The notes beneath the pieces are model-generated. The model was not told where the DNA came from. It saw only the letters and a program-made list of their open reading frames with translations, and searched no databases. Of a stretch of DNA of 64,000 nt, positions 1-7,596 are shown piece after piece; the first letter of the stretch is position 1; each line of letters starts with the position of its first letter. The stretch is from Paenibacillus eucommiae (GTDB lineage: Bacteria; Bacillota; Bacilli; Paenibacillales; NBRC-103111), in contig NZ_JAGGLB010000017.1 of NCBI RefSeq assembly GCF_017874215.1, positions 124,001 through 188,000 on the forward strand, read 5' to 3'. Both the position numbers and the translations under genes were made by a program.

Positions 1-1
1 G

Positions 2-1183
2 GGGCCGGAGGTTATCCAATCCGCTATTATTGACGGAAAACTGATGGCCATACCATGGTCAGGTGAAAATCTGGTGTATTCGCCTTCGGTATTATGGGTG
101 CGCAGCGATTGGATGGAGCAGTTGAAGCTGTCGCCGCCGCAATCGATGAACGATGTGCTGCATATTGCCGAGGCTTTCACCAAGCAGGATCCTGACGGCA
201 ACAAGCAGGACGACACCTTCGGACTGGCCATGGACAAAAATTTCGACATGATGACCGGCTTCTTGAATGCGTATCATGCTTACAAAGGAATCTGGATGGA
301 GGATGGGGCCGGACGACTGGCTTACAGCAGTATTCAACCGGAAATGAAAACAGCATTGGCCAAGCTTCAGGAGATGTATGCAGCCAGACAGCTCGATCCC
401 GAATTCGGCATCAAAGACTATGCCAAAGTGGAGGAAAGCATAGGTTCCGGCAAAATTGGCCTGATCTTCGGAAATATCGGCACCTCTGAGCTTACACAAA
501 GGCTGACACCGGCCATCGACTGGATACCGTATCCTGTGCCCTCCATCGATGACAAGCCAGCGCTGATGCAGCATCCGCTTAACATTGCGGGTTACTATTG
601 GGTCGTCAAAAAGGGTACTAAAAACGTCGAAGCGATCTATCAGATGATTCAAGTATGGCTGGATCTGTTCTACAACAATACTTCAGATGAGATGTACGCG
701 CAGTACAACGCGACCAGCGACACCGGGTACTGGATGAACGCTCCAATCCGTATTTACAAAACGTTCAAGGATGTTGATATTTACCGTCATCTGAAGCCGC
801 TGCTGGAAAGCAGTGATAAAGAACATGCAGATGTAAGCGAATTAACGCCTGAGGAGCGCGACTTCTACGCCAGGATTCTGGATTTCGAAAAAGGAAATTC
901 CGACAACCGGTGGGTATATTGGAAGGAAGGGCTGAACAGCAGCGCCAAAGTGATCGATGGCTATATAACTAACAAACAGTATCAGCCAGATAAATTCATT
1001 ATTACGCCAACACCTGCAATGATTCAAAAAAAGCCGAATCTGGATAAAATGGAAAATCAAATGATCAGCAAAATTATACTCGGCGGTTCTCTTGACGAAT
1101 TTGATAAATTTGTGAGTGAGTGGAAAAAACTCGGAGGAGACGACATTACGAAAGAAGTCAACGATTGGTATGCCAATAAATAA
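2..1183 (+). CDS. Extracellular sugar-binding lipoprotein of ABC importer 1 (C-terminal part)
   Basis: Solute-binding protein of a carbohydrate ABC importer (LplA-like); it would capture an oligosaccharide outside the membrane and deliver it to the two permeases that follow. The reading frame is open from base 2 (codons GGG CCG GAG) through ATG 44, so the N-terminus and lipobox lie outside the window. Visible hallmarks are VYSPSVLWVRSDWMEQL, the DPDGNKQDDTFG calcium-loop-like motif at about positions 191-226, and the typical ending EFVSEWKKLGGDDITKEVNDWYA-like tail (here FVSEWKKLGG). About 390 residues are present of the 500-560 usual for the family. It is followed after 44 bp by the first permease gene. 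The neighbouring mutarotase-like gene hints at a rhamnose-containing ligand, which is inference only. Confidence 0.93.
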   Translation, partial: GPEVIQSAIIDGKLMAIPWSGENLVYSPSVLWVRSDWMEQLKLSPPQSMNDVLHIAEAFTKQDPDGNKQDDTFGLAMDKNFDMMTGFLNAYHAYKGIWMEDGAGRLAYSSIQPEMKTALAKLQEMYAARQLDPEFGIKDYAKVEESIGSGKIGLIFGNIGTSELTQRLTPAIDWIPYPVPSIDDKPALMQHPLNIAGYYWVVKKGTKNVEAIYQMIQVWLDLFYNNTSDEMYAQYNATSDTGYWMNAPIRIYKTFKDVDIYRHLKPLLESSDKEHADVSELTPEERDFYARILDFEKGNSDNRWVYWKEGLNSSAKVIDGYITNKQYQPDKFIITPTPAMIQKKPNLDKMENQMISKIILGGSLDEFDKFVSEWKKLGGDDITKEVNDWYANK

Positions 1184-1227
1184 AGGCCGCCATCGTCCTT
1201 ACGTCACTTCTTAAGGAGGAGTCGGCT

Positions 1228-2124
1228 TTGAATAAACGTTTTACGTCTGAAATGCCGCTGCACCTGATGATTTTACCCGGATTTATCCTTGTATTTATTT
1301 ATCAGTATATTCCTATGTACGGTGTGCTCATGGCCTTTCAAAACTATATACCGGCCAAAGGCATATGGGGCTCTGAATGGGTCGGGCTCGATAATTTCAA
1401 ATATATCTTCAGTCTGCCTGATACCATCCAGGTCATTTGGAATACGATATTTATCGCAATGCTGAAAATTGTAGCAGGTCTGGTCGTTCCCATCGTTACT
1501 TCGATCATGTTGAATGAAATCGGCAGAGCGTACTTCAAGCGCATGCTGCAGACTTTAATCTACATTCCCCATTTCTTATCGTGGGTCATTTTGGGCGGCA
1601 TTCTGATCGATTTGTTGTCGCCCTCCCAAGGGCTGGTCAATCAGTTTTTGACGGGGATTGGGCTGCAGCCGATTTTTTTCCTGGGTGATAATACATGGTT
1701 TCCGTATACCCTGATGATATCAGATACCTGGAAGGAGTTCGGTTTCAGCACGATTGTGTATTTGGCGGCACTGGCCGGTATCAATCCTTCCCTCTATGAA
1801 GCGGCAGTTATTGATGGAGCCGGGCATTGGAGAAGAACATGGCATATTACTTTGCCTGGTCTTAGGCCGATCATTGTACTGCTTGTTACTTTAAGTCTGG
1901 GGCAAGTTCTGAATGCCGGATTCGAGCAGGTTTTCGTCTTATATAGTCCTCAAGTATATGATAGCGGAGATATTCTGGATACTTTGGTGTATCGCATGGG
2001 CTTAGTGGACTTGAATTACAGCATTGCAACGGCAATTGGGTTGTTTAAATCTGTCGTATCGCTCTTGTTGATTGGTGCTTCTTATTGGCTGGCTTATCGC
2101 TGGGCGAACTACCGGATCTTTTAG
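1228..2124 (+). CDS. Sugar ABC transporter permease 1a (LplB type)
   Basis: Inner-membrane permease subunit of importer 1, 298 residues, the normal length for LplB-type proteins. The start is TTG 1228, set by an AAGGAGGA ribosome site at 1213-1220. About six hydrophobic segments are visible, beginning with LHLMILPGFILVFIYQYIP. The EAA loop that contacts the ATPase is clear (EAAVIDGAGHWRRTWHITLPG, about residues 190-211). Typical family motifs include PMYGVLMAFQNY near the N-terminus and HFLSWVILGGI in the middle. It pairs with the next gene as a heterodimer. No ATP-binding subunit is encoded nearby, so a shared MsmX-type ATPase is expected elsewhere (known for this family; inference here). 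Confidence 0.95.
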   Translation: MNKRFTSEMPLHLMILPGFILVFIYQYIPMYGVLMAFQNYIPAKGIWGSEWVGLDNFKYIFSLPDTIQVIWNTIFIAMLKIVAGLVVPIVTSIMLNEIGRAYFKRMLQTLIYIPHFLSWVILGGILIDLLSPSQGLVNQFLTGIGLQPIFFLGDNTWFPYTLMISDTWKEFGFSTIVYLAALAGINPSLYEAAVIDGAGHWRRTWHITLPGLRPIIVLLVTLSLGQVLNAGFEQVFVLYSPQVYDSGDILDTLVYRMGLVDLNYSIATAIGLFKSVVSLLLIGASYWLAYRWANYRIF

Positions 2125-2144
2125 AGAGGAGACCTGATCCGCCA

Positions 2145-3029
2145 ATGGTTGAAGATACATCCTTATTGCGAAAACTGTTTATGGGGTTCAATTACACCTG
2201 GTTGTGCATCATGGCCTTTCTCTGTCTGTTCCCTATTATTCATGTGCTTGCCCTTTCACTGAGCTCGGCAACAGCCGTTTCTTCGGGAGCAGTTACATTC
2301 TGGCCCGTAGATTTCAATACAAGCGCTTATGAATATGTGACACGCAACAATGCATTCATAGCGTCATTCACGGTTTCGGTCAAAAGAGTTGTGCTGGGCA
2401 GCGGGATCCAAATGGTATTGATTGTGTTATTGGCTTATCCGCTGTCCAAGGAAACCAAAGCGTTCCGTTTTCGCACCGCATACGTCTGGTACTTTTTTAT
2501 TACGATCATCTTTGGCGGGGGGCTTATTCCAGCTTATATGACTGTGCAGAAAACAGGTCTGATCGATTCGATCGGAGCCCTTGTTATTCCGACTGCGGTT
2601 CCAGTGTTCAGTGTCGTGCTTTTGCTGAATTTCTTTCGCGGGTTGCCTAAGGAATTGGAGGAGGCGGCCTTTATGGATGGAGCAGGCTATTTGACAACAT
2701 TGCTGAAACTCTACATTCCTTTGTCCAAGCCTGCGCTGGCCACGCTGCTGCTCTTCTCCATTGTAGGTCATTGGAATTCCTGGTTTGACGGAATCATCTA
2801 TATGAATCATACGGAGAATTACCCTTTGCAGAGCTATCTGCAGTCGATCGTCATTGCGGGCCGGGATGTTGCCTTGTCATCGATGGAAAGCAAAATTTAC
2901 CTCCAGCTGACGAACCGTTCGCTGAATGCCGCACAAATATTTTTGGGAGCTTTGCCGATTTTGATCGTTTATCCTTTTCTACAGAAGTACTTTATGAAGG
3001 GGATCGTGCTGGGGAGCATCAAAGAATAG
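2145..3029 (+). CDS. Sugar ABC transporter permease 1b (LplC/YtcP type)
   Basis: Second membrane subunit of importer 1, 294 residues from ATG 2145. I chose this start because a GAGGAG site lies at 2127-2132 just after the upstream stop (2122-2124); an ATG at 2085 is in frame but lies inside the upstream gene. The LplC/YtcP signature is present: FPIIHVLALSLSSATAV at the first membrane segment, GGGLIPAYMTVQKTGL in the middle, the EAA loop EEAAFMDGAGYLTTLLKLYI, and the ending YFMKGIVLGSIKE shared with the other importers here. The stop codon overlaps a perfect palindrome GATCCTATAGGATC (3029-3042) that may act as a processing or termination hairpin. Confidence 0.95.
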   Translation: MVEDTSLLRKLFMGFNYTWLCIMAFLCLFPIIHVLALSLSSATAVSSGAVTFWPVDFNTSAYEYVTRNNAFIASFTVSVKRVVLGSGIQMVLIVLLAYPLSKETKAFRFRTAYVWYFFITIIFGGGLIPAYMTVQKTGLIDSIGALVIPTAVPVFSVVLLLNFFRGLPKELEEAAFMDGAGYLTTLLKLYIPLSKPALATLLLFSIVGHWNSWFDGIIYMNHTENYPLQSYLQSIVIAGRDVALSSMESKIYLQLTNRSLNAAQIFLGALPILIVYPFLQKYFMKGIVLGSIKE

Positions 3030-3165
3030 ATCCTATAGGATCGTATAGGAACCGTTAATTAATGGGTATTGTTTGGGGATTGTTGGCCTAGCCATTATTG
3101 ATGGCTGTGCGTAACGATCCCTTATGTGTTTAGCGGCGTAATCGCCGACTATACACTCAAAGCTC

Positions 3166-3193
3166 TTGACTTAGGCTCCAGTGAGATGATAAA
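3166..3193 (+). promoter_or_regulatory. Candidate sigma-A promoter before the mutarotase-like gene
   Basis: TTGACT at 3166-3171, a 16-base spacer, then GATAAA at 3188-3193. The -35 box is close to consensus, the -10 box matches TATAAT at four of six positions. It lies 36 bases before the chosen start of the mutarotase-like gene, suggesting separate transcription from importer 1. Confidence 0.35.
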
Positions 3194-3229
3194 TTCATGA
3201 AAATAACCTTGAGCAGGAGAAGAATGATC

Positions 3230-3553
3230 ATGATCAAGCAAGCGCTAAGAGTCGCTGTTCTGCATCCGGATAAAATTGAGGAATATGAGAGGCTTCATAA
3301 CGAGATTCCTGAGCAAATTGAAAGGCATATGAAGGAAGCCGGATGTAAAAAGCTGCACATATTTCGTCAGGGCACGCATCTTTGGATGTATGTGGAGCTG
3401 GACGAATCAGAGGCAGTGGCCGGGAGAATCGTAGATGAAGAGATGGAACGGGAGTGGCATGCCCTGACCGGAGATTGTTTTGTGAATATGTGGCAGGAGG
3501 TGCCGATGGTTTACAGCTTTATTTCGGAACAACAAAGTGGCCATACCGATTAA
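3230..3553 (+). CDS. L-rhamnose mutarotase-like protein
   Basis: Small cytoplasmic protein of 107 residues that resembles the L-rhamnose mutarotase (RhaM/RhaU) family, ferredoxin-like dimers that interconvert alpha and beta rhamnose anomers. Family-like features are the start MIKQALRVAVLHPDKIEEYERLH, a conserved His in that segment, the middle CKKLHIFRQGTHLWMYVELD, and EREWHALTGDCFVNMWQEVP, which fits the W-x-x-x-M tail. ATG 3230 is chosen because it gives the family-like N-terminus and is 10 bases after AGGAG (3215-3219); ATG 3224 and ATG 3197 are in frame alternatives. It follows importer 1 by 200 bp, so uptake and early metabolism of a rhamnose-containing sugar is a reasonable guess. Confidence 0.75.
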   Translation: MIKQALRVAVLHPDKIEEYERLHNEIPEQIERHMKEAGCKKLHIFRQGTHLWMYVELDESEAVAGRIVDEEMEREWHALTGDCFVNMWQEVPMVYSFISEQQSGHTD

Positions 3554-3566
3554 GGGGGAAGCGCAA

Positions 3567-3779
3567 TTGAATGAGAACCAAATGAATGAAAACCGAATGA
3601 ATGAAAAACAAGAGATACAAGCTTTGAAAGAACGGATTTTTGCACTGGAAACAAAAGTGGATAGATTAAGTGAGAGCTCCAAAGAACGGCCGTTTTTGAT
3701 CAATGTACTCGTTGGCTTTGTCGTGGTATTAGTTTTGATTCTAGTCGTCATTGGTGTATGGGAGATGTTCCCTTTTTAA
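3567..3779 (+). CDS. Small coiled-coil protein with one C-terminal membrane segment
   Basis: Predicted 70-residue protein of unknown function. The N-terminal part is an Asn/Glu/Met-rich repeat (MNENQMNENRMNEKQ), then a short coiled coil (EIQALKERIFALETKVDRL) and one strongly hydrophobic helix (FLINVLVGFVVVLVLILVV) ending at the cytoplasmic or outer face. TTG 3567 is chosen as start because AGGGGG sits at 3553-3558, 8 bases upstream; it begins only 14 bases after the mutarotase-like stop, suggesting co-transcription. I do not recognise a family. Confidence 0.6.
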   Translation: MNENQMNENRMNEKQEIQALKERIFALETKVDRLSESSKERPFLINVLVGFVVVLVLILVVIGVWEMFPF

Positions 3780-3894
3780 AATCGCCTATATTCCAATTAA
3801 GAATTATAGTACGTCGTCGTTCCCAAGTATACCGGACGGTAATTACACCATCCGATTTACAGCTACGAATCCAAGTGGAAATCAGAAAATAAGG

Positions 3895-4127
3895 ATGTGG
3901 TGATACGGGTAACAAATCTCTAAACTTTTCATAGGTACTTAATAATTCATCTCTTAAAACAGGCAAAACTCCATCATAATCAGCAGGATGTTCCAGATTT
4001 CCTTCTAAAAATAGCTGAGATTTAATGTTCATTTCCGTAAGAATTTCATGAACTAGACAATCGAAGCCAGTTCTATAACATAACTTATAACGTCTTCCTT
4101 CTTCGCACCATATTTAATCATACCCAT
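3895..4127 (-). pseudogene. Frameshifted small gene, family unknown
   Basis: On the minus strand a GGAGG site (4132-4136) precedes ATG 4127 and ATG 4121. That frame ends at TAG after about 22 codons, but another frame continues as a protein-like sequence containing CEEGRRYKLCYRTGFDC, LVHEILTEMNIKSQLFLEG and DGVLPVLRDELLSTYEKF. A single indel near 4095-4105 would join start and body. I do not recognise the family. Confidence 0.4.
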
Positions 4128-4248
4128 GGTACCTCCATTCACTATTAGGAGGATAAGCAGGTAAGAATCAATAGAGCTGCTGTTTCCCACAAAATAAAAG
4201 TGGATCAAAAGTCATCCTTATGGGATTATTTACATACATATAAGCCAA

Positions 4249-4280
4249 AAAGCCACTCGTATTGATAGAGTGGTTTCTTT
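4249..4280 (+). terminator. Hairpin, possible terminator
   Basis: AAGCCACTC (4250-4258) and GAGTGGTTT (4268-4276) form a nine-pair stem with one G-T pair and a 9-base loop, followed by CTTT. There is no good T-run on the plus side, so it may serve the minus-strand relic or be an isolated hairpin. Confidence 0.4.
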
Positions 4281-4358
4281 GGGTCTAAAAAAAATATATC
4301 ATTAAATGATTAGGGTGGTAAAGTTTATTAATAGGCTCTATTAGATGGAGGGAAAATA

Positions 4359-4805
4359 ATGGGTGAAAGCGAAAATATTAAAATTCTTCTATTAACAAAT
4401 GCGATACTAAAAGATAATCAGCTTTCACTTAAAGCCAAGGGACTCTATTTCAATATGATTTTCTTAAACGAAGAACAGGATCTAACCATGGACATGATTA
4501 AGAAAATGAGTCAAATCGATAGTGATCGTTCTATTAAGATGGGCCTGACCGAGCTTGAAAAAGGTGGTTATATCATTCGAAAAACACTTCAAAATGGAGA
4601 AACTAGTTGGGATTTTAATAGTACAAGCAATATTATAAACAATTATGAAGCAACAGTGAAAACCGTAGAAGAAAAGAAAAAAAATCAAACGAATATGCCA
4701 ATAAGAAAAAAGGTGCAACCAAAGAAGAAAACAAAAACAATGAAAAAAACAAAACAAACCGGCTTGAATCGTGCTTTGAGCAATTTCTTTAAAGAATTCT
4801 TTTGA
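4359..4805 (+). CDS. Winged-helix DNA-binding protein, phage/plasmid replication-initiator type
   Basis: 148-residue protein whose first 80 residues look like the winged-helix domain found at the N-terminus of phage replisome organisers and DnaD-like proteins: LSLKAKGLYFNMIFLNEE, then TMDMIKKMSQID, then the wing segment LTELEKGGYIIRK. The rest is very basic (KKKVQPKKKTKTMKKTKQT), ending in LSNFFKEFF. GGAGGG at 4347-4352 supports ATG 4359. It is much more AT-rich than its neighbours and has no replication genes beside it, so it is probably an orphan from a prophage or plasmid. Intact DnaD-like partners are usually longer (250+ residues); this may be a truncated version. Confidence 0.65.
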   Translation: MGESENIKILLLTNAILKDNQLSLKAKGLYFNMIFLNEEQDLTMDMIKKMSQIDSDRSIKMGLTELEKGGYIIRKTLQNGETSWDFNSTSNIINNYEATVKTVEEKKKNQTNMPIRKKVQPKKKTKTMKKTKQTGLNRALSNFFKEFF

Positions 4806-5042
4806 TACACAAAGGAGTGCATGCATCATGACGAATGTCTACCTCAACATGTATATCAAGTAAAGCTGGAAGGCAGTTGCTCCTTGTTTTCATTAAGCTA
4901 ACGGGTAGTTTAACGCAAAACAAGAGGTTATCGTAACTTAGCAGCCGTTTTGTAAGGATAATTGAAACGGAGGTCAGACAGACGTGATAATAATAGAAAA
5001 GAGAGAAACAAAGTTACCCAAAACAAAGGGAGGCAGGAGAAC

Positions 5043-5303
5043 GTGTCGAACACGGACAAGGAGAAACAGGCTCTAGAGAAAGCGGAAACGGTCTATGAAA
5101 CAGGAGAGATTGTAACGACGAAAGTGTACAAGGTCAGTCCGGAGCAGAAAGAGGAACTCGATCGTCTATCAGCTGAGAGGCTCGAAAAGTTACGCGAGGA
5201 AGCAATACCGAAGATCCGCGAGCGGTACGAGCAGTTGGTCAAGCTTCGGCAGCAACAGCCGAAGGCCGACGATAATGGCAAGCCTCCAAGGGGATTCCGC
5301 TAA
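5043..5303 (+). CDS. Small charged coiled-coil protein, unknown function
   Basis: Hypothetical soluble protein, 86 residues from GTG 5043, rich in Glu, Lys and Arg, with a long amphipathic helix (SPEQKEELDRLSAERLEKLREE) and a Gln/Lys tail. GTG 5043 has AGGAG 3-8 bases upstream (5036-5040); the same frame is open back to TTG 4962 (113 residues, extra very basic N-terminus) with AAGGA in front, so the longer form is possible. A second overlapping reading frame from GTG 4984, behind a GGAGG site, would give a 29-residue basic peptide. No family is recognised. A clear terminator follows. Confidence 0.5.
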   Translation: MSNTDKEKQALEKAETVYETGEIVTTKVYKVSPEQKEELDRLSAERLEKLREEAIPKIRERYEQLVKLRQQQPKADDNGKPPRGFR

Positions 5304-5319
5304 CGTCTAACGATAGTTG

Positions 5320-5349
5320 AGGAGCTTGCATTGCCGCAGCTCCTTTTTC
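5320..5349 (+). terminator. Rho-independent terminator after the small charged protein
   Basis: AGGAGCT (5320-5326) pairs with AGCTCCT (5338-5344), 11-base loop, followed directly by TTTTT. It ends transcription 17 bases after the gene at 5043-5303. Confidence 0.75.
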
Positions 5350-5562
5350 ATTTATTAAGCTAACGGGCAGAATAGTTCCATACGAGGCTGCCGCAGGAAA
5401 GATCGGCAGCCCGCTAAGCTATTCGACAAGTTAAGCTAATCTAACGAAACGTTTGGAGATCTTCAGAAAACATAAAATGAACGAATTGACGCAGGTCGGA
5501 TATGGCGTCCGATGACCGACCAATGAATTTAGTTAGATGCTGTTGAAGCCGTCGCGGCATTT

Positions 5563-6951
5563 TCAGACTTTCTGCGTGTTGCCGTTCACAAAAGCGATAT
5601 CCGCAAGGATGCTGTTCAGACAAGTGTTTATGCGCCCCAACCGCTCCCGGTCGCCGATCCGGGCTTCGATTCCAAGGAGACGAGTTTGAATATTTATTAT
5701 TTCTCTCCGATAGATTTCTCGGCCTGGGGCGTCCATAAAGGTCCACTGCAGCTCAGGTGAGTGCGCCAGATAGGTGGGTGCCCCCGGTTCGGTCCCGAAG
5801 AGTGATGTTATATGGAGCTGTCTTATTTCCCTCTTGGGCATCTCGGGCGTATCGTACCAGTTATCAAAATAGGCGGTTTCGGCTTGCTTGAAAAGAGCGG
5901 CCAGTTCATCCCGGGCATCCCGATCATCCGGCTGATACAATTCCGTGACGATCTCATTCAGAATGTCGTCAGGATCCCGGTCGACATCGGCCAGCAGCTT
6001 GCCGCCGAAGGCGATATTGACCTCGACCCCCGGGTTGAGGTCAGGTCCCATATAGTATTCAATGGCACGTCCCCCGTCTTCATATAACTCCTTTATATGG
6101 GCGGCTGTTCTTTGGGTATAGGGAAGAAACCAGCGCAGCCGGTCCCATCTTTGGGGAGGATAAATCCATATGCCGCCTGATGTTCCGTAATCGCAATGGA
6201 GTTCGGCCACAACGCGGCTCCTGGTCGATTCCTCGAAGAAATGGCCATAATGACCGCCATCGATCAAATAATCGATATGTTTGCTGAGTTCGATGAAATG
6301 CTTGATCTCATCGGACGCGATTTTTTGGTCGTAAGGCATGTATCCGCACAAGCTGACCATAACCAGATTGTTATTGTTTTTGCTGCGTAAATATTGAGCG
6401 GCCCGGGCATTGATGATGCAATGATACTCAATGTCGCCCAGAACGTCACAGGAGGGACAGTTGCAGCGTCCCTGATCCGCAGACTCCAAATGCAGACCGT
6501 CGAAGTTAAATCTTGTGAGCACAAAATCCATGATCTTCTTCACCCACTCCCAAGACTCATCGCTGGAAGCGCACATGGCATGGGGATTTGTTCCACGGAC
6601 TCCGGGACAATGTTCAATGATGCTGTCGAACCCCCAGCTGTATATTCCGATGCCGGTAAGGATCCGGACCCCGCTATCCTTCGCTGCCTGTATGATCCGT
6701 TCGATCCGTTTCGCCCGCTCCTCATCCACAGAACTGACAAGGTCCAGCGACCAGGAGTAGGTGGCGAACAACCCCCACAGCACGAATTCGTTATACCCCG
6801 ATTGGCTCATGAGCTGGATGCAGGCAATAATATCCTTCTCAGTTATTTCGTCAAGTCGGACGCTTGGCCATTCTTCGTAGGGAAGAGGGCTGTTTCTCAT
6901 GTCATTAATCCATACGCCGTAGGCGGCGCGGTGCGTAAATTGACGGACCAT
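5563..6951 (-). CDS. Glycoside-hydrolase-like TIM-barrel protein, uncharacterised
   Basis: Cytoplasmic protein of 462 residues with no signal peptide. The order of strands and helices reads like a TIM barrel: AYGVWINDMRNSPLPYEEWPSV at the start, SGVRILTGIGIYSWGFDS, the cysteine pair in GRCNCPSCD after FNFDGLHLESAD, and NNLVMVSLCGYMPYD. The FDGLHLES segment with acidic residues and the CxC-x2-C motif recall the DUF4838/GH20-like and alpha-glucuronidase-like families; I cannot assign a substrate. ATG 6951 is chosen because GGGAGGA lies 8 bases upstream on this strand; an upstream in-frame ATG (6978) has none. The promoter region holds an AT-rich palindrome at 6985-7002. It is transcribed convergently to the small gene at 5043. 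Confidence 0.7.
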   Translation of the reverse strand: MVRQFTHRAAYGVWINDMRNSPLPYEEWPSVRLDEITEKDIIACIQLMSQSGYNEFVLWGLFATYSWSLDLVSSVDEERAKRIERIIQAAKDSGVRILTGIGIYSWGFDSIIEHCPGVRGTNPHAMCASSDESWEWVKKIMDFVLTRFNFDGLHLESADQGRCNCPSCDVLGDIEYHCIINARAAQYLRSKNNNNLVMVSLCGYMPYDQKIASDEIKHFIELSKHIDYLIDGGHYGHFFEESTRSRVVAELHCDYGTSGGIWIYPPQRWDRLRWFLPYTQRTAAHIKELYEDGGRAIEYYMGPDLNPGVEVNIAFGGKLLADVDRDPDDILNEIVTELYQPDDRDARDELAALFKQAETAYFDNWYDTPEMPKREIRQLHITSLFGTEPGAPTYLAHSPELQWTFMDAPGREIYRREIINIQTRLLGIEARIGDRERLGRINTCLNSILADIAFVNGNTQKV

Positions 6952-6984
6952 TGCGGCATTCCTCCCTATTTGATTCAACTATAA

Positions 6985-7002
6985 TGCATAATACATTATG
7001 TA
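6985..7002. promoter_or_regulatory. Palindromic operator-like site before the TIM-barrel gene
   Basis: TGCATAAT-AC-ATTATGTA: two 8-base arms with a 2-base centre and one mismatch, inner arms CATAAT/ATTATG perfect. It lies 34 bases upstream of ATG 6951 and contains TATAAT-like sequences on both strands, so a GntR- or LacI-type repressor could cover the -10 region. The regulator is not identified. Confidence 0.35.
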
Positions 7003-7035
7003 TAATATTAAATCATTGGTGGCGTGTCAACCCTT

Positions 7036-7176
7036 GCGCTGCAGGATCCGTTATCGAAGGTATATGAGGTCACTTTTCAGGTAAGCTATCAGAAATATGC
7101 ACATTTCTCGCGGATTTTTCGTAAATATACCGGATATTCGCCAACGGAATACCGCAAGATTACAGGCAATAACTAA
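7036..7176 (+). pseudogene. Orphan C-terminal tail of a YesN-type AraC response regulator
   Basis: The last 46 codons of an AraC-type DNA-binding domain (LQDPLSKVYEV...FRKYTGYSPTEYRK) with no start or body. It is nearly identical at DNA level to the end of the intact regulator gene at 12267-12407. Changes include GCT to ACT and GGC to AGC codons. The copy also includes the 75 bases after the stop. Confidence 0.85.
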
Positions 7177-7251
7177 TAAAGATGAGTCAAGATAAATCAT
7201 CACTTTATAAAAAATATCATATCACCATTTGTATTCGCACCCCATAATAAA
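7036..7251 (+). repeat. 216-bp direct repeat, left copy (right copy 12267-12482)
   Basis: Aligned base for base with 12267-12482 at a constant offset of 5231 with no gaps and few substitutions. It starts at GCGCTGCAGG inside the regulator tail and ends at CATAATAAA, just before the cre site and binding-protein gene in the right copy. It marks an ancestral duplication of a whole importer cassette or a later deletion product. Confidence 0.9.
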
Positions 7252-7535
7252 GTCAGGACATCCCGTTGGAGCAAGGAGCATTCATTGCTCATATGGCCCC
7301 CGCTTATTTCAGTCATATGTTCAAGAAAGAGGCTGGCTAAATATTCATCGACTTCGTCAATGAAGTAAGAATTGAAAGGGCCTTGGAGCTGATTCGACGC
7401 AATGCTCATACAATTACACAAATCGCTTTTCAGGTCGGATTCCATCATTTAAGCCACTTTATCTGTACATTCAAGAAGCGGACGGGCATTACACCCTCAG
7501 AATATAAGAAGACATTCAGTGATAACCAAGGGTAA
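7252..7535 (+). pseudogene. Second AraC-family DNA-binding domain remnant with in-frame stop
   Basis: Reading frame gives the HTH-AraC pattern AHMAPAYFSHMFKKEAG, then TAA, then FVNEVRIERALELIRR, ITQIAFQVGFHHLSHF and FKKRTGITPSEYKK, ending at TAA 7533-7535. The glycine before the stop and the following residues are where a normal protein continues (GxxFxxYL...), so one nonsense change plus loss of the N-terminus killed it. It is a different paralogue from the fragment at 7036. Confidence 0.8.
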
Positions 7536-7596
7536 ACAGCTAGACTTTCGAAAATAAAATTGCATCCATTAATATCAGGAAGAGGTTGGAAATCGA

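Larger units (their letters stand above)
3780..4358. other. Decayed intergenic stretch
   Basis: 579 bases without an intact gene. A plus-strand reading at 3787-3900 gives a fragment with the flavour of a secreted beta-sandwich domain (SIPDGNYTIRFTATNPSGN), which then hits stops. On the other strand lies a frameshifted gene (3895-4127), and a hairpin at 4250-4276. The sequence is clearly AT-richer than the flanking operons. Confidence 0.5.
4885..5440. repeat. Dispersed repeat motif TTAAGCTAACGGG with hairpins
   Basis: The 13-mer TTAAGCTAACGGG occurs at 4893-4905 and 5355-5367, each time just after a CTCCTT-type stretch and TTTTCATT, with a partial third copy TTAAGCTAA at 5431-5439. Beside the second copy GGCTGCCG (5386-5393) pairs perfectly with CGGCAGCC (5404-5411). 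The two copies bracket the small gene at 5043-5303. They look like members of a dispersed Bacillales-type intergenic repeat, not coding sequence. Confidence 0.5.

Noticed and set aside
4828..4863. 11-codon peptide behind AAAGGAG after the winged-helix gene
   Set aside because: Overlapping short frames in the same repeat-like stretch; no support beyond the ribosome site.
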